DNA of 11,895 bases from NCBI GenBank assembly GCA_964512485.1, contig CAZEHJ010000091.1, forward strand, positions 1 through 11,895, read 5' to 3'. The notes under the pieces were generated by a model, which was not told where the DNA came from, did not search any database, and was given only the letters and a program-made list of their open reading frames with translations. Of the stretch, positions 4,167 to 10,964 are shown piece by piece; within the stretch, counting starts at the first letter, position 1, and the number at the start of each line of letters is the position of its first letter. The position numbers and the translations under genes are program-made. This stretch comes from CAZEHJ01 sp964512485. Lineage in GTDB: Bacteria; Bacteroidota; Rhodothermia; Rhodothermales; UBA10348.

Positions 4167-6995
4167 TTATCGCGACAGGTACAGGTTTCTCATTTCAAAA
4201 GGTTTGCGGAAATGCTCGTCGTTGAAATCCTCGATGAAGGCGATAGCTTCGCCCGTTGATTTCATCTCGGGACCGAGCTCTTTGCGCACTTCCGGGAATT
4301 TGTCCCAGGAAAACACGGGCTCTTTGATGGCATAGCCTTCAAGACTTGACTCGAGTTCTCCTCGTTCATCGAAGTCTTTCAGTTTCTCCCCGAGCATCAC
4401 TTTCGTGGCGATATTTGAGATGGGGATACCAGTAGCTTTCGCAACGAACGGCACTGTCCTCGATGCCCGTGGATTGGCCTCAATCACGTAGACTATCTCA
4501 TTCTTGACCACCATCTGGACATTGATCAAGCCGAGAACTCCGAGGCGGAGAGCGATCTCCCTGATATACTGACGGACTGTGTTCTGAACCTCATCTGACA
4601 TTGAATATGGAGGTAGAACAGCGGTTGAATCGCCTGAATGGACACCAGCTGGCTCAATATGCTGCATTATGCCGCACACCCACACATCGTCTCCATCACA
4701 AATGGCATCAACATCCAATTCGATCCCGTCTTCGAGGAAAAGATCGAGAAGGATGACGTTGTCCGGCATCAACTTCCAGATCTGCTGAGTGTACAGTTCT
4801 ACTTCTTCCTTGTTGATTGCGATGCGCATGCCTTGGCCGCCAAGCACGTAGCTCGGGCGCACCAGAAGCGGGTACCCGATCACTTCGGCGCGCTCGACCG
4901 CTTCGCGCTCTGAGCGCGCCGCGCCATAGGGCGGAAACGGAATCTCAAGTTCTTTCAAAATATCCGAGAATCGACTCCGATCCTCTGCCAGATCCATGTT
5001 GTCGAACTGCGTGCCGATGATTGGAATTCCGAGTCGTTCAAAGTCGCGTGACAATTTCAACGCCGTCTGCCCGCCCAATTGGACAATCACGCCGTCCGGA
5101 TTCTCGTGCTCAATGACATCGCGTACCCGCTCCAGATACACGGGTTCGAAGTAGAGCTTGTCGGCCACATCAAAGTCTGTCGAGACCGTCTCCGGATTGC
5201 AGTTGATCATGATGGCCTCATAGCCCATCTCCTTGGCGGCAAGGACCCCGTGCACGCACGAATAATCAAATTCTATCCCCTGCCCGATCCTGTTGGGACC
5301 ACTACCAAGAATGACAACCTTTTTGCGGTCTGAGACTTCGCTTTCAGAATGGGATTCGTAGGAGGAATAGTAGTACGGCGTCTGTGCGGGAAACTCTCCA
5401 GCGCACGTATCGACGACTTGATACGACGGCGTCACACCCAACGATTTGCGGTAGTCCCGCACTTCGTCAACTGAAATCTCTTCCTGAACCAAGTGCGCAA
5501 TCTGGAAATCCGAAAAACCGAAGCGCTTAATCTGCTGCATGAACGACTTGTCGATCTGGCGCAGCACTTTTTTACGGATCTCATCCTCAATCGTCACAAT
5601 ATCCTGTATCTGGAACAGAAACCAGGGATCTACCTTCGTAATGTCCGATACCTCTTCTACGGAAGCACCCAGCTTGAACGCATTTCGTATTTGAAGCGTG
5701 CGGTCCCAGTAGGATTTCTTGAGTCGGTCCCGGATCTCGAATCGCGCTGTCTCATCACGATCTGCGCCCAGTCCGTGATATCCATTTTCCAGGCTCTGCC
5801 ACGCTTTCTGCAGGCTCTCAGCAAAGGTCCGACCGATGGCCATCACCTCTCCGACCGCTTTCATCTGTGTCGTCAGTTCCTCATCGACTCCTTCGAATTT
5901 TTCGAAATTGAATCGAGGAATCTTGGTGACAACGTAGTCGATGGACGGCTCAAAACACGCTGAGGTCGTTCCTGTAACGTCATTTTTAAGCTCGTCGAGC
6001 GTATATCCGACGGCCAGTTTTGATGCCACTTTGGCGATAGGATATCCAGTGGCTTTCGAGGCAAGTGCAGAGGAGCGAGAAACCCGCGGATTGATCTCGA
6101 TGGCGATCAGACGATTCGTCTTGGGATCCACGGCAAACTGCACGTTGCACCCCCCTGCGAAAGTGCCGATGGATCGCATCATGCGGATGGCCGCATCGCG
6201 CATTATCTGATACTGCTTGTCTGTGAGCGTCTGACTCGGAGCCACCGTCAGCGAATCGCCCGTGTGAACGCCCATCGGATCGACATTTTCGATCGTGCAG
6301 ATGATGATGACATTGTCCGCCGAGTCACGCAAAAGCTCAAGTTCAAATTCTTTCCACCCCACCAGACACTCTTCAATCAGTACCTCATGAACAGGTGAGA
6401 GCTCCAGACCCCTCATGACCTTTCTGTCGAATTCCTCCGGAGCCCAGATAATTCCGCCTCCGCTTCCACCCAGAGTAAAGGAAGGACGAATCACTACCGG
6501 GAGTCCGCCGAGATCTTGCGTGATCTCTTTGGCCTCTAGAAGGCTTTTTGCCACTTTCGACCGGCCCTGATCAATTCCAATTTCCTCCATCAGATCACGG
6601 AAAAGCTGGCGATCTTCGGTGATGTTGATCGCATCGATATCCACACCAATCACGTCGACACCCATTTCCTCCCAGTATCCTTGCTCATGCAGCGTATTGG
6701 CGAGGTTCAATGCCGTTTGACCTCCCATCGTGGGGAGCACCGCGTCGGGTCTTTCTTCTTCAACGATTTTTTTGATGGACTCCGGCGTCAGCGGACGTAA
6801 GAAAATCTTGTCTGCCGTGACCGGGTCGGTCATGATCGTTGCCGGGTTCGAATTGACGAGAATAACCTCGTATCCTTCTTTCCTCAGAGATCTCGCCGCC
6901 TGACTGCCGGAATAGTCAAATTCGCAGGCCTGGCCGATGACAATCGGGCCACTTCCGATGAGGAGGATCTTTTTGATATCCGTGCGCTTGGGCAT
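4167..6995 (-). CDS. carB: Carbamoyl-phosphate synthase large subunit, lacking the allosteric domain
   Basis: With CarA this makes carbamoyl phosphate from bicarbonate, two ATP and glutamine-derived ammonia, for pyrimidine and arginine synthesis. The 942 residues show both homologous halves. The carboxyphosphate half begins ILLIGSGPIVIGQACEFDYSG (10-30) with PSFTLGGSGGG at 171-181, GVHTGDS at 242-248 and EINPRVSRSSALASKATG at 300-317. An oligomerisation region covers about 400-550. The carbamoyl-phosphate half has GSGPNRIGQGIEFDYSC at 564-580, PSYVLGGQG at 714-722, GVHSGDS at 784-790 and EANPRASRTVPF at 839-850. It ends shortly after GPEMKSTGEA (908-917), so the MGS-like domain of the 1073-residue E. 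coli enzyme is absent. As I recall, this short form ending near LYLS[KR] is usual in Bacteroidota relatives. carA precedes it by 33 bp. The last eight codons coincide with a repeat tail. Confidence 0.97.
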   Translation of the reverse strand: MPKRTDIKKILLIGSGPIVIGQACEFDYSGSQAARSLRKEGYEVILVNSNPATIMTDPVTADKIFLRPLTPESIKKIVEEERPDAVLPTMGGQTALNLANTLHEQGYWEEMGVDVIGVDIDAINITEDRQLFRDLMEEIGIDQGRSKVAKSLLEAKEITQDLGGLPVVIRPSFTLGGSGGGIIWAPEEFDRKVMRGLELSPVHEVLIEECLVGWKEFELELLRDSADNVIIICTIENVDPMGVHTGDSLTVAPSQTLTDKQYQIMRDAAIRMMRSIGTFAGGCNVQFAVDPKTNRLIAIEINPRVSRSSALASKATGYPIAKVASKLAVGYTLDELKNDVTGTTSACFEPSIDYVVTKIPRFNFEKFEGVDEELTTQMKAVGEVMAIGRTFAESLQKAWQSLENGYHGLGADRDETARFEIRDRLKKSYWDRTLQIRNAFKLGASVEEVSDITKVDPWFLFQIQDIVTIEDEIRKKVLRQIDKSFMQQIKRFGFSDFQIAHLVQEEISVDEVRDYRKSLGVTPSYQVVDTCAGEFPAQTPYYYSSYESHSESEVSDRKKVVILGSGPNRIGQGIEFDYSCVHGVLAAKEMGYEAIMINCNPETVSTDFDVADKLYFEPVYLERVRDVIEHENPDGVIVQLGGQTALKLSRDFERLGIPIIGTQFDNMDLAEDRSRFSDILKELEIPFPPYGAARSEREAVERAEVIGYPLLVRPSYVLGGQGMRIAINKEEVELYTQQIWKLMPDNVILLDLFLEDGIELDVDAICDGDDVWVCGIMQHIEPAGVHSGDSTAVLPPYSMSDEVQNTVRQYIREIALRLGVLGLINVQMVVKNEIVYVIEANPRASRTVPFVAKATGIPISNIATKVMLGEKLKDFDERGELESSLEGYAIKEPVFSWDKFPEVRKELGPEMKSTGEAIAFIEDFNDEHFRKPFEMRNLYLSR

Positions 6996-7021
6996 TCTCG
7001 TTGTATTTCAGTCTGGGGTGA

Positions 7022-7040
7022 GCTGGCGTTATCGGCCAGC
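7022..7040 (-). other. Small hairpin over the carA stop codon
   Basis: GCTGGC (7022-7027) and GCCAGC (7035-7040) form a perfect 6-bp stem with a 7-nt loop that contains the carA stop codon. It has no T-run and sits between two genes that should be co-transcribed. It is therefore more likely an RNA-stability or coupling element than a terminator, or may be chance. Confidence 0.35.
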
Positions 7041-8201
7041 GTAAATCATTTCAGGAGTGGCCTCGACGGTAGTCTTCACGCCGCGATGTTTCTCAATGTC
7101 AGCCATGAACTCGTCAAACAGGTAATGACTGTCATGCGGACCGGGTGAGGCTTCCGGATGATACTGGACCGAGAAAGCCGGGCAATTCACAAAACGTACG
7201 CCCTCCACTGTCTCATCATTCAGATTGACGTGTGTTACCCGAGCGACATCATCGGTAATAGATTCTTTGTCGATCGAGAATCCGTGATTCTGCGTAGACA
7301 CTTCAACATGCCTTGTAGCCAGATTTTGTACCGGATGATTGGCTCCACGGTGGCCAACAAACATTTTGTAAACGTCAATTCCGGCAGCCAGAGAAAGGAG
7401 CTGATGCCCAAGACATATTCCAAATAGCGGAATGCCGGTACCCATCGCCTTCTTGACCATTTTAACCGAATCCGGCATGGCACGTGGATCACCCGGTCCA
7501 TTTGAAAAAAAGATTCCGTCCGGCGCCCAATCCAAAACCTCTTTCAGCTTGGTGGCGGCAGGAAAAACCCGAACCGCACAGCCACGTGCTTTGAATGAGC
7601 GCAAAATATTCTGTTTCACGCCAAAGTCGTACACAGCGATTTTGGGTCCATCGCCCGAAGCAAAGTCGTAGGCACTCTCGACCGTTACCCTCGATGCGAG
7701 CTCGAGTCCTTCCATGGAAGACCATGCTTTGGCTTTCGCTATAAGCGAGTCATCGTCCAGATCCAGAGAGGAAATCACGGCATTCATCACACCCTTGCTC
7801 CTGATATGCAGCACCAGCGCCCTCGTATCAACACCAGATATTCCGACGAGACGGTGTTTTCTCATGAAATCGTCCAGAGACTCATCTGCGTGCATATTTG
7901 AATGGCGTTGTGAGAACGCTCTGACGACTACACCTGACACCATGGGTTTGGACGCTTCCATATCGATATCGAGCGTTCCATAATTACCGATGTGAGGGTA
8001 GGTCATCATCATGATCTGTCCATGGTAAGATGGATCAGTAAAGATCTCCTGATACCCCGTCATGGATGTGTTGAAACACAGTTCTCCACCGGTTTCGCCG
8101 CGATAACCGACCGCAGTGCCTGTGACCACGGTTCCGTCTTCCAGAGCGATTTTGCAGGGTGCCGCATTGAGCAGCGCTTCGCTGTTAAGGCTGTTGATCA
8201 T
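7029..8201 (-). CDS. carA: Carbamoyl-phosphate synthase small subunit (glutaminase)
   Basis: This 390-residue subunit hydrolyses glutamine and channels ammonia to CarB. The N-terminal CPSase domain is clear: ALEDGTVVTGTAVGYRGETG (19-38), FNTSMTGYQEI (43-53), DPSYHGQI (56-63), GISGVDTRALVLHIRSKG (120-137). The class I amidotransferase domain follows with FFSNGPGDP (231-239), the nucleophile Cys263 in GICLGHQ, and the catalytic pair His348/Glu350 in YHPEASPGPHD. All catalytic residues are present and the length is normal. The ATG at 8199-8201 puts about 16 extra residues before the conserved start, with only a weak GGA upstream. carB follows after 33 bp. An intrinsic terminator sits 43 nt upstream of the ATG in the same direction, suggesting attenuation. 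Confidence 0.97.
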   Translation of the reverse strand: MINSLNSEALLNAAPCKIALEDGTVVTGTAVGYRGETGGELCFNTSMTGYQEIFTDPSYHGQIMMMTYPHIGNYGTLDIDMEASKPMVSGVVVRAFSQRHSNMHADESLDDFMRKHRLVGISGVDTRALVLHIRSKGVMNAVISSLDLDDDSLIAKAKAWSSMEGLELASRVTVESAYDFASGDGPKIAVYDFGVKQNILRSFKARGCAVRVFPAATKLKEVLDWAPDGIFFSNGPGDPRAMPDSVKMVKKAMGTGIPLFGICLGHQLLSLAAGIDVYKMFVGHRGANHPVQNLATRHVEVSTQNHGFSIDKESITDDVARVTHVNLNDETVEGVRFVNCPAFSVQYHPEASPGPHDSHYLFDEFMADIEKHRGVKTTVEATPEMIYAGR

Positions 8202-8244
8202 GTTCCGGGATCAAGTTTTCTGAGTGCGCATCCGACAAAAAGCC

Positions 8245-8281
8245 AAAAAAAAAGCCTTCCCAATACCTGTGGGAAGGCTTT
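8245..8281 (-). terminator. Intrinsic terminator in the carAB leader, candidate attenuator
   Basis: On the minus strand a perfect 12-bp stem (8270-8281 pairing with 8251-8262) closes a 7-nt loop (8263-8269). It is followed by nine uninterrupted T's (8253 down to 8245; the last three T's of the stem belong to this run). This is a textbook rho-independent terminator. It points toward carA, whose ATG is 43 nt further on. No convincing minus-strand gene lies upstream within about 440 bp, so the natural product it would stop is the carAB transcript itself. On the plus strand there are only three T's after the stem, so it would not terminate well in that direction. Confidence 0.85.
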
Positions 8282-8529
8282 ACGGTAAGCAATTCTTGCC
8301 GGGAGCAGGGTGAGCGCAGAGCACTTGGTTGTTTCAGTTTAAAGTTGGATTGTTCAGAAGAAGTCGGCATCGTTCGCCCTCTGACTGCTCAGAAAAAGCG
8401 GCGACTATTCCTCGTCCCTGTTGGCCCTTTGCAAAACATTCCGAATCGAAATGTGTTCGCGGGAGGCTATCTCGCCAAGATACGAACAAGTGGTTCGATC
8501 AGTAGCTGCCCTGGGTTGTGACCTCGGTC

Positions 8530-8558
8530 AAAATACGATGAAACCGAGCACTGATCAA
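8530..8558 (-). promoter_or_regulatory. Possible carAB promoter
   Basis: On the minus strand TTGATC (8553-8558) and TATTTT (8530-8535) are separated by 17 bp, each matching the sigma70 consensus at four of six positions. The inverted repeat CTCGGT/ACCGAG lies across the -10 and spacer and could be an operator. Transcription from here would give a carA leader of about 320 nt containing the terminator. The match is moderate, and other start sites are possible. Confidence 0.3.
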
Positions 8559-8670
8559 TCAAGTCTGATGATTGTGGATTTCTTTCCAGGTGTTGGTCTC
8601 AGCCGGCCACAAATTGGGTCCGACCGTTCAGCAACTGTCACGAATCTGAATTGTCCACAAATCGTACCAT

Positions 8671-8689
8671 TGGATCTTGATTCGATCCA
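8671..8689. other. Inverted repeat upstream of the TonB gene
   Basis: TGGATC and GATCCA are perfect 6-bp arms with a 7-nt gap, ending 31 bp before the TTG start. The site could be an operator or a 5' UTR hairpin. Nothing else in the sequence favours one reading. Confidence 0.3.
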
Positions 8690-8720
8690 GTTTTCCTGAA
8701 AACAGTCGATACTGCCATTC

Positions 8721-9407
8721 TTGGACAAATTTGACAAAAATACGAGACGGAAAGAGCGATATCCGCTTCACTTTCTGGCCACATTGACCTTGAGCCTGCT
8801 CCTGGTTAATGGAGCGTTTGTGTTTTGGCCCAACCCGGATACGTCCAACGAAGGGTTGGTATTCGACGCTCGTGGTCAGGAAGTTATCCAGGCTGAAGAG
8901 ATCCAACAGACTCGACAGGAACAACGCAAGCCGGCTCCTCCCATACCGGCTCCACCGGTTGTGGTACCGGATGACGTGGTACTGGATGACGTTGAACTGG
9001 AAATTGCCGACACATCACTGACCCTGGACGAAGCGGGTACTGATGAAGAAGTTGTTGATGGAACCCTCACTGGAAACGAGACGGCCGCACGAGCAGACCG
9101 AAGTCCTTCCCCGGTGCGAATAGCTCATCCCATAATACCGAGAGAAGCAAGAAACATCCGCGCAATTGTCGTGATCGAAGTGTTGATCGACGAGCGAGGT
9201 CGAGTTCTCAGCTCACGAATTGCCGAGCGCTACCTGGTGAATAGGGACGCCTCCGAACGCGAACCCGTACAGACGATCGGAAACGGAATAGAAGAAGCTG
9301 TCATTGCCGCCGCCGAAAAACACACTTTCCGGCCGGCCATCCAGGGTGGTAAAAGAGTTCAGAGCTATACGACTCTCACATTTCGAATCGGAGTGAAAGA
9401 CTCCTAG
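8721..9407 (+). CDS. Energy transducer TonB-type protein
   Basis: The protein has 228 residues. A short basic N-terminus (RRKER, 9-13) precedes one membrane helix (about 14-36). Next comes a region typical of Bacteroidota-type TonB proteins (VIQAEEIQQTRQ, 55-66), a Pro/Val linker (PAPPIPAPPVVVPDDVVLDD, 71-90), an acidic stretch, and a C-terminal TonB domain (about 132-228) with PREARNIRAIVVIEVLIDERGRV and ending in SYTTLTFRIGV. Such proteins pass ExbB/ExbD energy to outer-membrane TonB-dependent transporters. No exbB, exbD or receptor gene is in the window. There is no ATG in a sensible place: an in-frame stop lies at 8697-8699, so TTG at 8721 is the best start, with CTG at 8712 possible. The linker is partly encoded by a short tandem repeat (GGATGACGT twice, about 8968-8991). 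Confidence 0.85.
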   Translation: MDKFDKNTRRKERYPLHFLATLTLSLLLVNGAFVFWPNPDTSNEGLVFDARGQEVIQAEEIQQTRQEQRKPAPPIPAPPVVVPDDVVLDDVELEIADTSLTLDEAGTDEEVVDGTLTGNETAARADRSPSPVRIAHPIIPREARNIRAIVVIEVLIDERGRVLSSRIAERYLVNRDASEREPVQTIGNGIEEAVIAAAEKHTFRPAIQGGKRVQSYTTLTFRIGVKDS

Positions 9408-9437
9408 GAGATCCCCGCCGGCTCTATGCCGCGCTAC

Positions 9438-9764
9438 TCATGAGTCCGGGATCTGCGGAAAGACTCCATCGAAGAAGCCATCGCCATAGATCTTCGTTAC
9501 CTCGGCGATTTCAACCCGATAGCCGGCATACCATTCCCTGTAGCGGCTCTTTGCGAGTTTATGAGTCGAGTCTTTTTGGAACGTTGCCAAATCGTCCATC
9601 GACCTCCAGTAGTAGACCACTGAACGATTCCCATCGTTGTCGGTCCACCTTTTACGGCCAAGGTATCCTTCGTTCGATTCGGCGATACGATCAATGCGCT
9701 CGTCGAGAGTCTGAAACTCCCCGTCGTACGAACTGACCCTGAAAATGAAAGTAGCGGTAATCAT
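9438..9764 (-). CDS. Antibiotic biosynthesis monooxygenase (ABM)-fold protein
   Basis: This is a 108-residue single-domain protein with no signal peptide. It opens with the strand MITATFIFRV, has DERIDRIAESNEGYLGRKRW (21-40), then VVYYWRSMDDLATFQKDSTH (49-68), then KLAKSRYREWYAGYRVEIAEV (69-89). This is the dimeric ferredoxin-like alpha/beta-barrel pattern of the ABM family: an N-terminal strand, a 'W..s..al..F..d..H' helix and a final strand. Members include quinone monooxygenases and heme-degrading enzymes, but most are uncharacterised and the sequence does not show a substrate. It lies 70 bp downstream of the NTF2-like gene on the same strand and converges on the TonB gene across 30 bp. 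No Shine-Dalgarno is seen. The stop overlaps the palindrome ACTCATGAGT. Confidence 0.8.
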   Translation of the reverse strand: MITATFIFRVSSYDGEFQTLDERIDRIAESNEGYLGRKRWTDNDGNRSVVYYWRSMDDLATFQKDSTHKLAKSRYREWYAGYRVEIAEVTKIYGDGFFDGVFPQIPDS

Positions 9765-9834
9765 GGCGCTGTGTGATTTCGGATGCTCGCAAGTTTACAA
9801 CTCGAAGATCACGGATCACAGTACCACTGGGACT

Positions 9835-10278
9835 CTAGCTGTCCCCCACCGGATGTGACTGCCAGATAACGTGGCGGATCATCCACTTGCCATCGATCTT
9901 CTCAAGCTGGAAATAGTCAATACCCCAATGAGCTGTCAGTTTGGCCGATGCAGTCTTGTCAAGAACATCGAAAACAACGATTTCGCGAGGGGAGCTTTCG
10001 TCTATTCCCTGCTTGTTGTCCGTATTCCAACCCGAGGCCAGGGAGTAGAGCTGATCGTAATTCATGGGAGAAGAACGATAATCGCGGTCAGCTGAAGGCC
10101 GCCAGTGCCCGTATTTAACCAGATCCTTGCTCACAGATCGTTCGATCCGATCCGGTTCTGCCTGATAAAGCCCTTCGAGATAGTCTGCGACTGCTGAATG
10201 CACACCGTCTTCGTCGGACTGGGCCCATGAAGAAGACGAAAAAGCAAAGAGAAGAAGAAATGGAAGTAGTCGTTTCAT
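9835..10278 (-). CDS. Exported NTF2-like / putative lumazine-binding family protein
   Basis: The protein has 147 residues. It has a Sec-type signal peptide: MKR, a hydrophobic core (4-13), a serine run, and a likely cleavage after Ala19 in S-W-A. The mature part has VHSAVADYLEGLYQAEPDRIERSV (26-49), a 'YDQLYSLASGW' segment (74-84), and VVFDVLDKTASAKL then DYFQLEKIDGKWMIRHVIW (about 101-139). This order of helix plus curved sheet, ending D-Y-x-x-L-x-K-x-D-G-K-W, is the pattern of the NTF2-like 'putative lumazine-binding' family. The family name is historical and does not establish ligand binding. The protein should be periplasmic. A weak hairpin (GGGAC/GTCCC, 9829-9845) lies across the stop without a T-run, so read-through into the ABM gene is possible. 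Confidence 0.82.
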   Translation of the reverse strand: MKRLLPFLLLFAFSSSSWAQSDEDGVHSAVADYLEGLYQAEPDRIERSVSKDLVKYGHWRPSADRDYRSSPMNYDQLYSLASGWNTDNKQGIDESSPREIVVFDVLDKTASAKLTAHWGIDYFQLEKIDGKWMIRHVIWQSHPVGDS

Positions 10279-10468
10279 GACGATAGGAAAATGAAAGAAT
10301 GGATTGGTGCTGCGGTATGGCAGTGCAGAACATATCGACTAGACGGGATTCCAGTTCAGAAGTTGCTCGTGTCCGGATCGCTCGTCGGGGGCTTGAATGC
10401 AGCGAATTTATCGTCGAATTCCGCTATTCTGTGAAATCGAAAATTGATTGACCACTTCAGAAGATGTC

Positions 10469-10960
10469 ATGGCCGACTCACGCATGAGACCGCAGTTTCA
10501 GTTCAGGACGAATTGCACGCCTGAGACTGCATTTATCAGACTGCGGGATTCGCTGAATTCTACAGATGAACCGGTCACTGGCAAAGTATTCCCGGATTCG
10601 GCGGTTCTCAAGATTCCGCCATCGGAAATCCATGTGTGGACTCCCCAACTCCAGGTATCCATCGAACCAGACGACACCACAGGCTGCACCGTTCACGGTC
10701 TACTTGGTCCGCGACCCAGTGTCTGGTCCCTTTTTGTTGCCAGTTATTCATTTTTCGGCTTTCTGGGAGTCATGGGGGTAATTATTGGCCTTTCGCAGGT
10801 ATCTCTGGGGCAGGCATCTTATGCCCTGTGGAGCGGTCCCATCTCGATTCTTGCCGTGCTCGCCACCTATGCGGTCGCACGCCTCGGACGCAAGATCGGT
10901 CGGCCTCAGAGCAGAAGGCTCAAAACATTCCTTGAAGAAGCACTCTTTGACTGCGGGTAG
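10469..10960 (+). CDS. Conserved two-helix membrane protein of unknown function
   Basis: The protein has 163 residues from the ATG at 10469; a TTG at 10448 is an in-frame alternative that adds seven residues. A soluble N-terminal half (1-80) contains AVLKIPPSEIHVWTPQLQVS followed by GCTVHGLLGPRPSVW. That pattern (IP...H.W.PQL...G..G.lGP.PsVW) seems familiar from uncharacterised proteins in Bacteroidota, but I cannot name the family. Two membrane helices follow (about 84-110 and 116-140), then a basic tail (RLGRKIGRPQSRRLK), so the C-terminus is probably cytoplasmic. The serine hydrolase gene starts 4 bp after its stop, making an operon likely. No function should be inferred from that pairing alone. 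Confidence 0.8.
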   Translation: MADSRMRPQFQFRTNCTPETAFIRLRDSLNSTDEPVTGKVFPDSAVLKIPPSEIHVWTPQLQVSIEPDDTTGCTVHGLLGPRPSVWSLFVASYSFFGFLGVMGVIIGLSQVSLGQASYALWSGPISILAVLATYAVARLGRKIGRPQSRRLKTFLEEALFDCG

Positions 10961-10964
10961 ATAT

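Larger units (their letters stand above)
3865..4193 (-). repeat. Tandem array of about 150-bp hairpin-rich units built on copies of the carB 3' end
   Basis: Two units of 152 and 150 bp lie downstream of carB. A third copy of the shared boundary sequence lies inside the end of carB. Read on the minus strand, each unit consists of a 27-nt copy of the carB tail, then a variable segment with short hairpins, then a conserved core leading into the next tail. The tails start at 4193, 4043 and 3891 and end at 4167, 4017 and 3865. The array occupies most of the roughly 400-bp gap between carB and padR. The plus-strand reading frame across it has no recognisable protein. No transposase, integrase or reverse transcriptase is in the window, so if mobile the element is non-autonomous. 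What kind of element it is remains unknown to me. Confidence 0.85.
8202..8720. other. Roughly 520-bp divergent regulatory region between carA and tonB
   Basis: I recognise no protein here. The plus-strand frame at 8421-8699 has no similarity I know of and ends in a stop just before the TonB frame. Contents I can support: the terminator near carA (8245-8281); a CTCGGT/ACCGAG inverted repeat (8523-8528 and 8543-8548, 14 nt apart); a possible minus-strand promoter around it; and TGGATC/GATCCA (8671-8676 and 8684-8689, 7-nt gap) ahead of the TonB gene. I see no tRNA and no known riboswitch. The region is long for two divergent promoters, so a structured carAB leader is plausible. Confidence 0.6.

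Noticed and set aside
3865..4193. Diversity-generating retroelement or CRISPR explanation of the repeats
   Set aside because: Many differences between tails do involve A in one copy, but all are synonymous, and there is no reverse transcriptase or variable target gene. Repeats are too few and too long, and spacers do not have constant length, so it is not CRISPR.
3870..4259. Plus-strand open frame of 129 codons across the repeat array
   Set aside because: It runs through the tandem hairpin repeats and into the antisense of carB. It repeats itself with the units, has no domain pattern and no ribosome site. It is a by-product of the repeats.
8185..8370. 61-codon minus-strand frame overlapping the terminator as a carA leader peptide
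   Set aside because: It passes straight through the terminator stem and T-run (giving a run of Phe) and overlaps the carA start out of frame. It has no regulatory codon pattern before the stem.
8421..8699. 92-codon plus-strand frame just upstream of the TonB gene
   Set aside because: It needs a TTG start, has no recognisable domain, signal peptide or ribosome site, and covers the region where regulatory repeats lie.
9829..9845. GGGAC/GTCCC hairpin at the end of the NTF2-like gene as a terminator
   Set aside because: The stem is only 5 bp and there is no T-run on either strand, so I do not call it a terminator.
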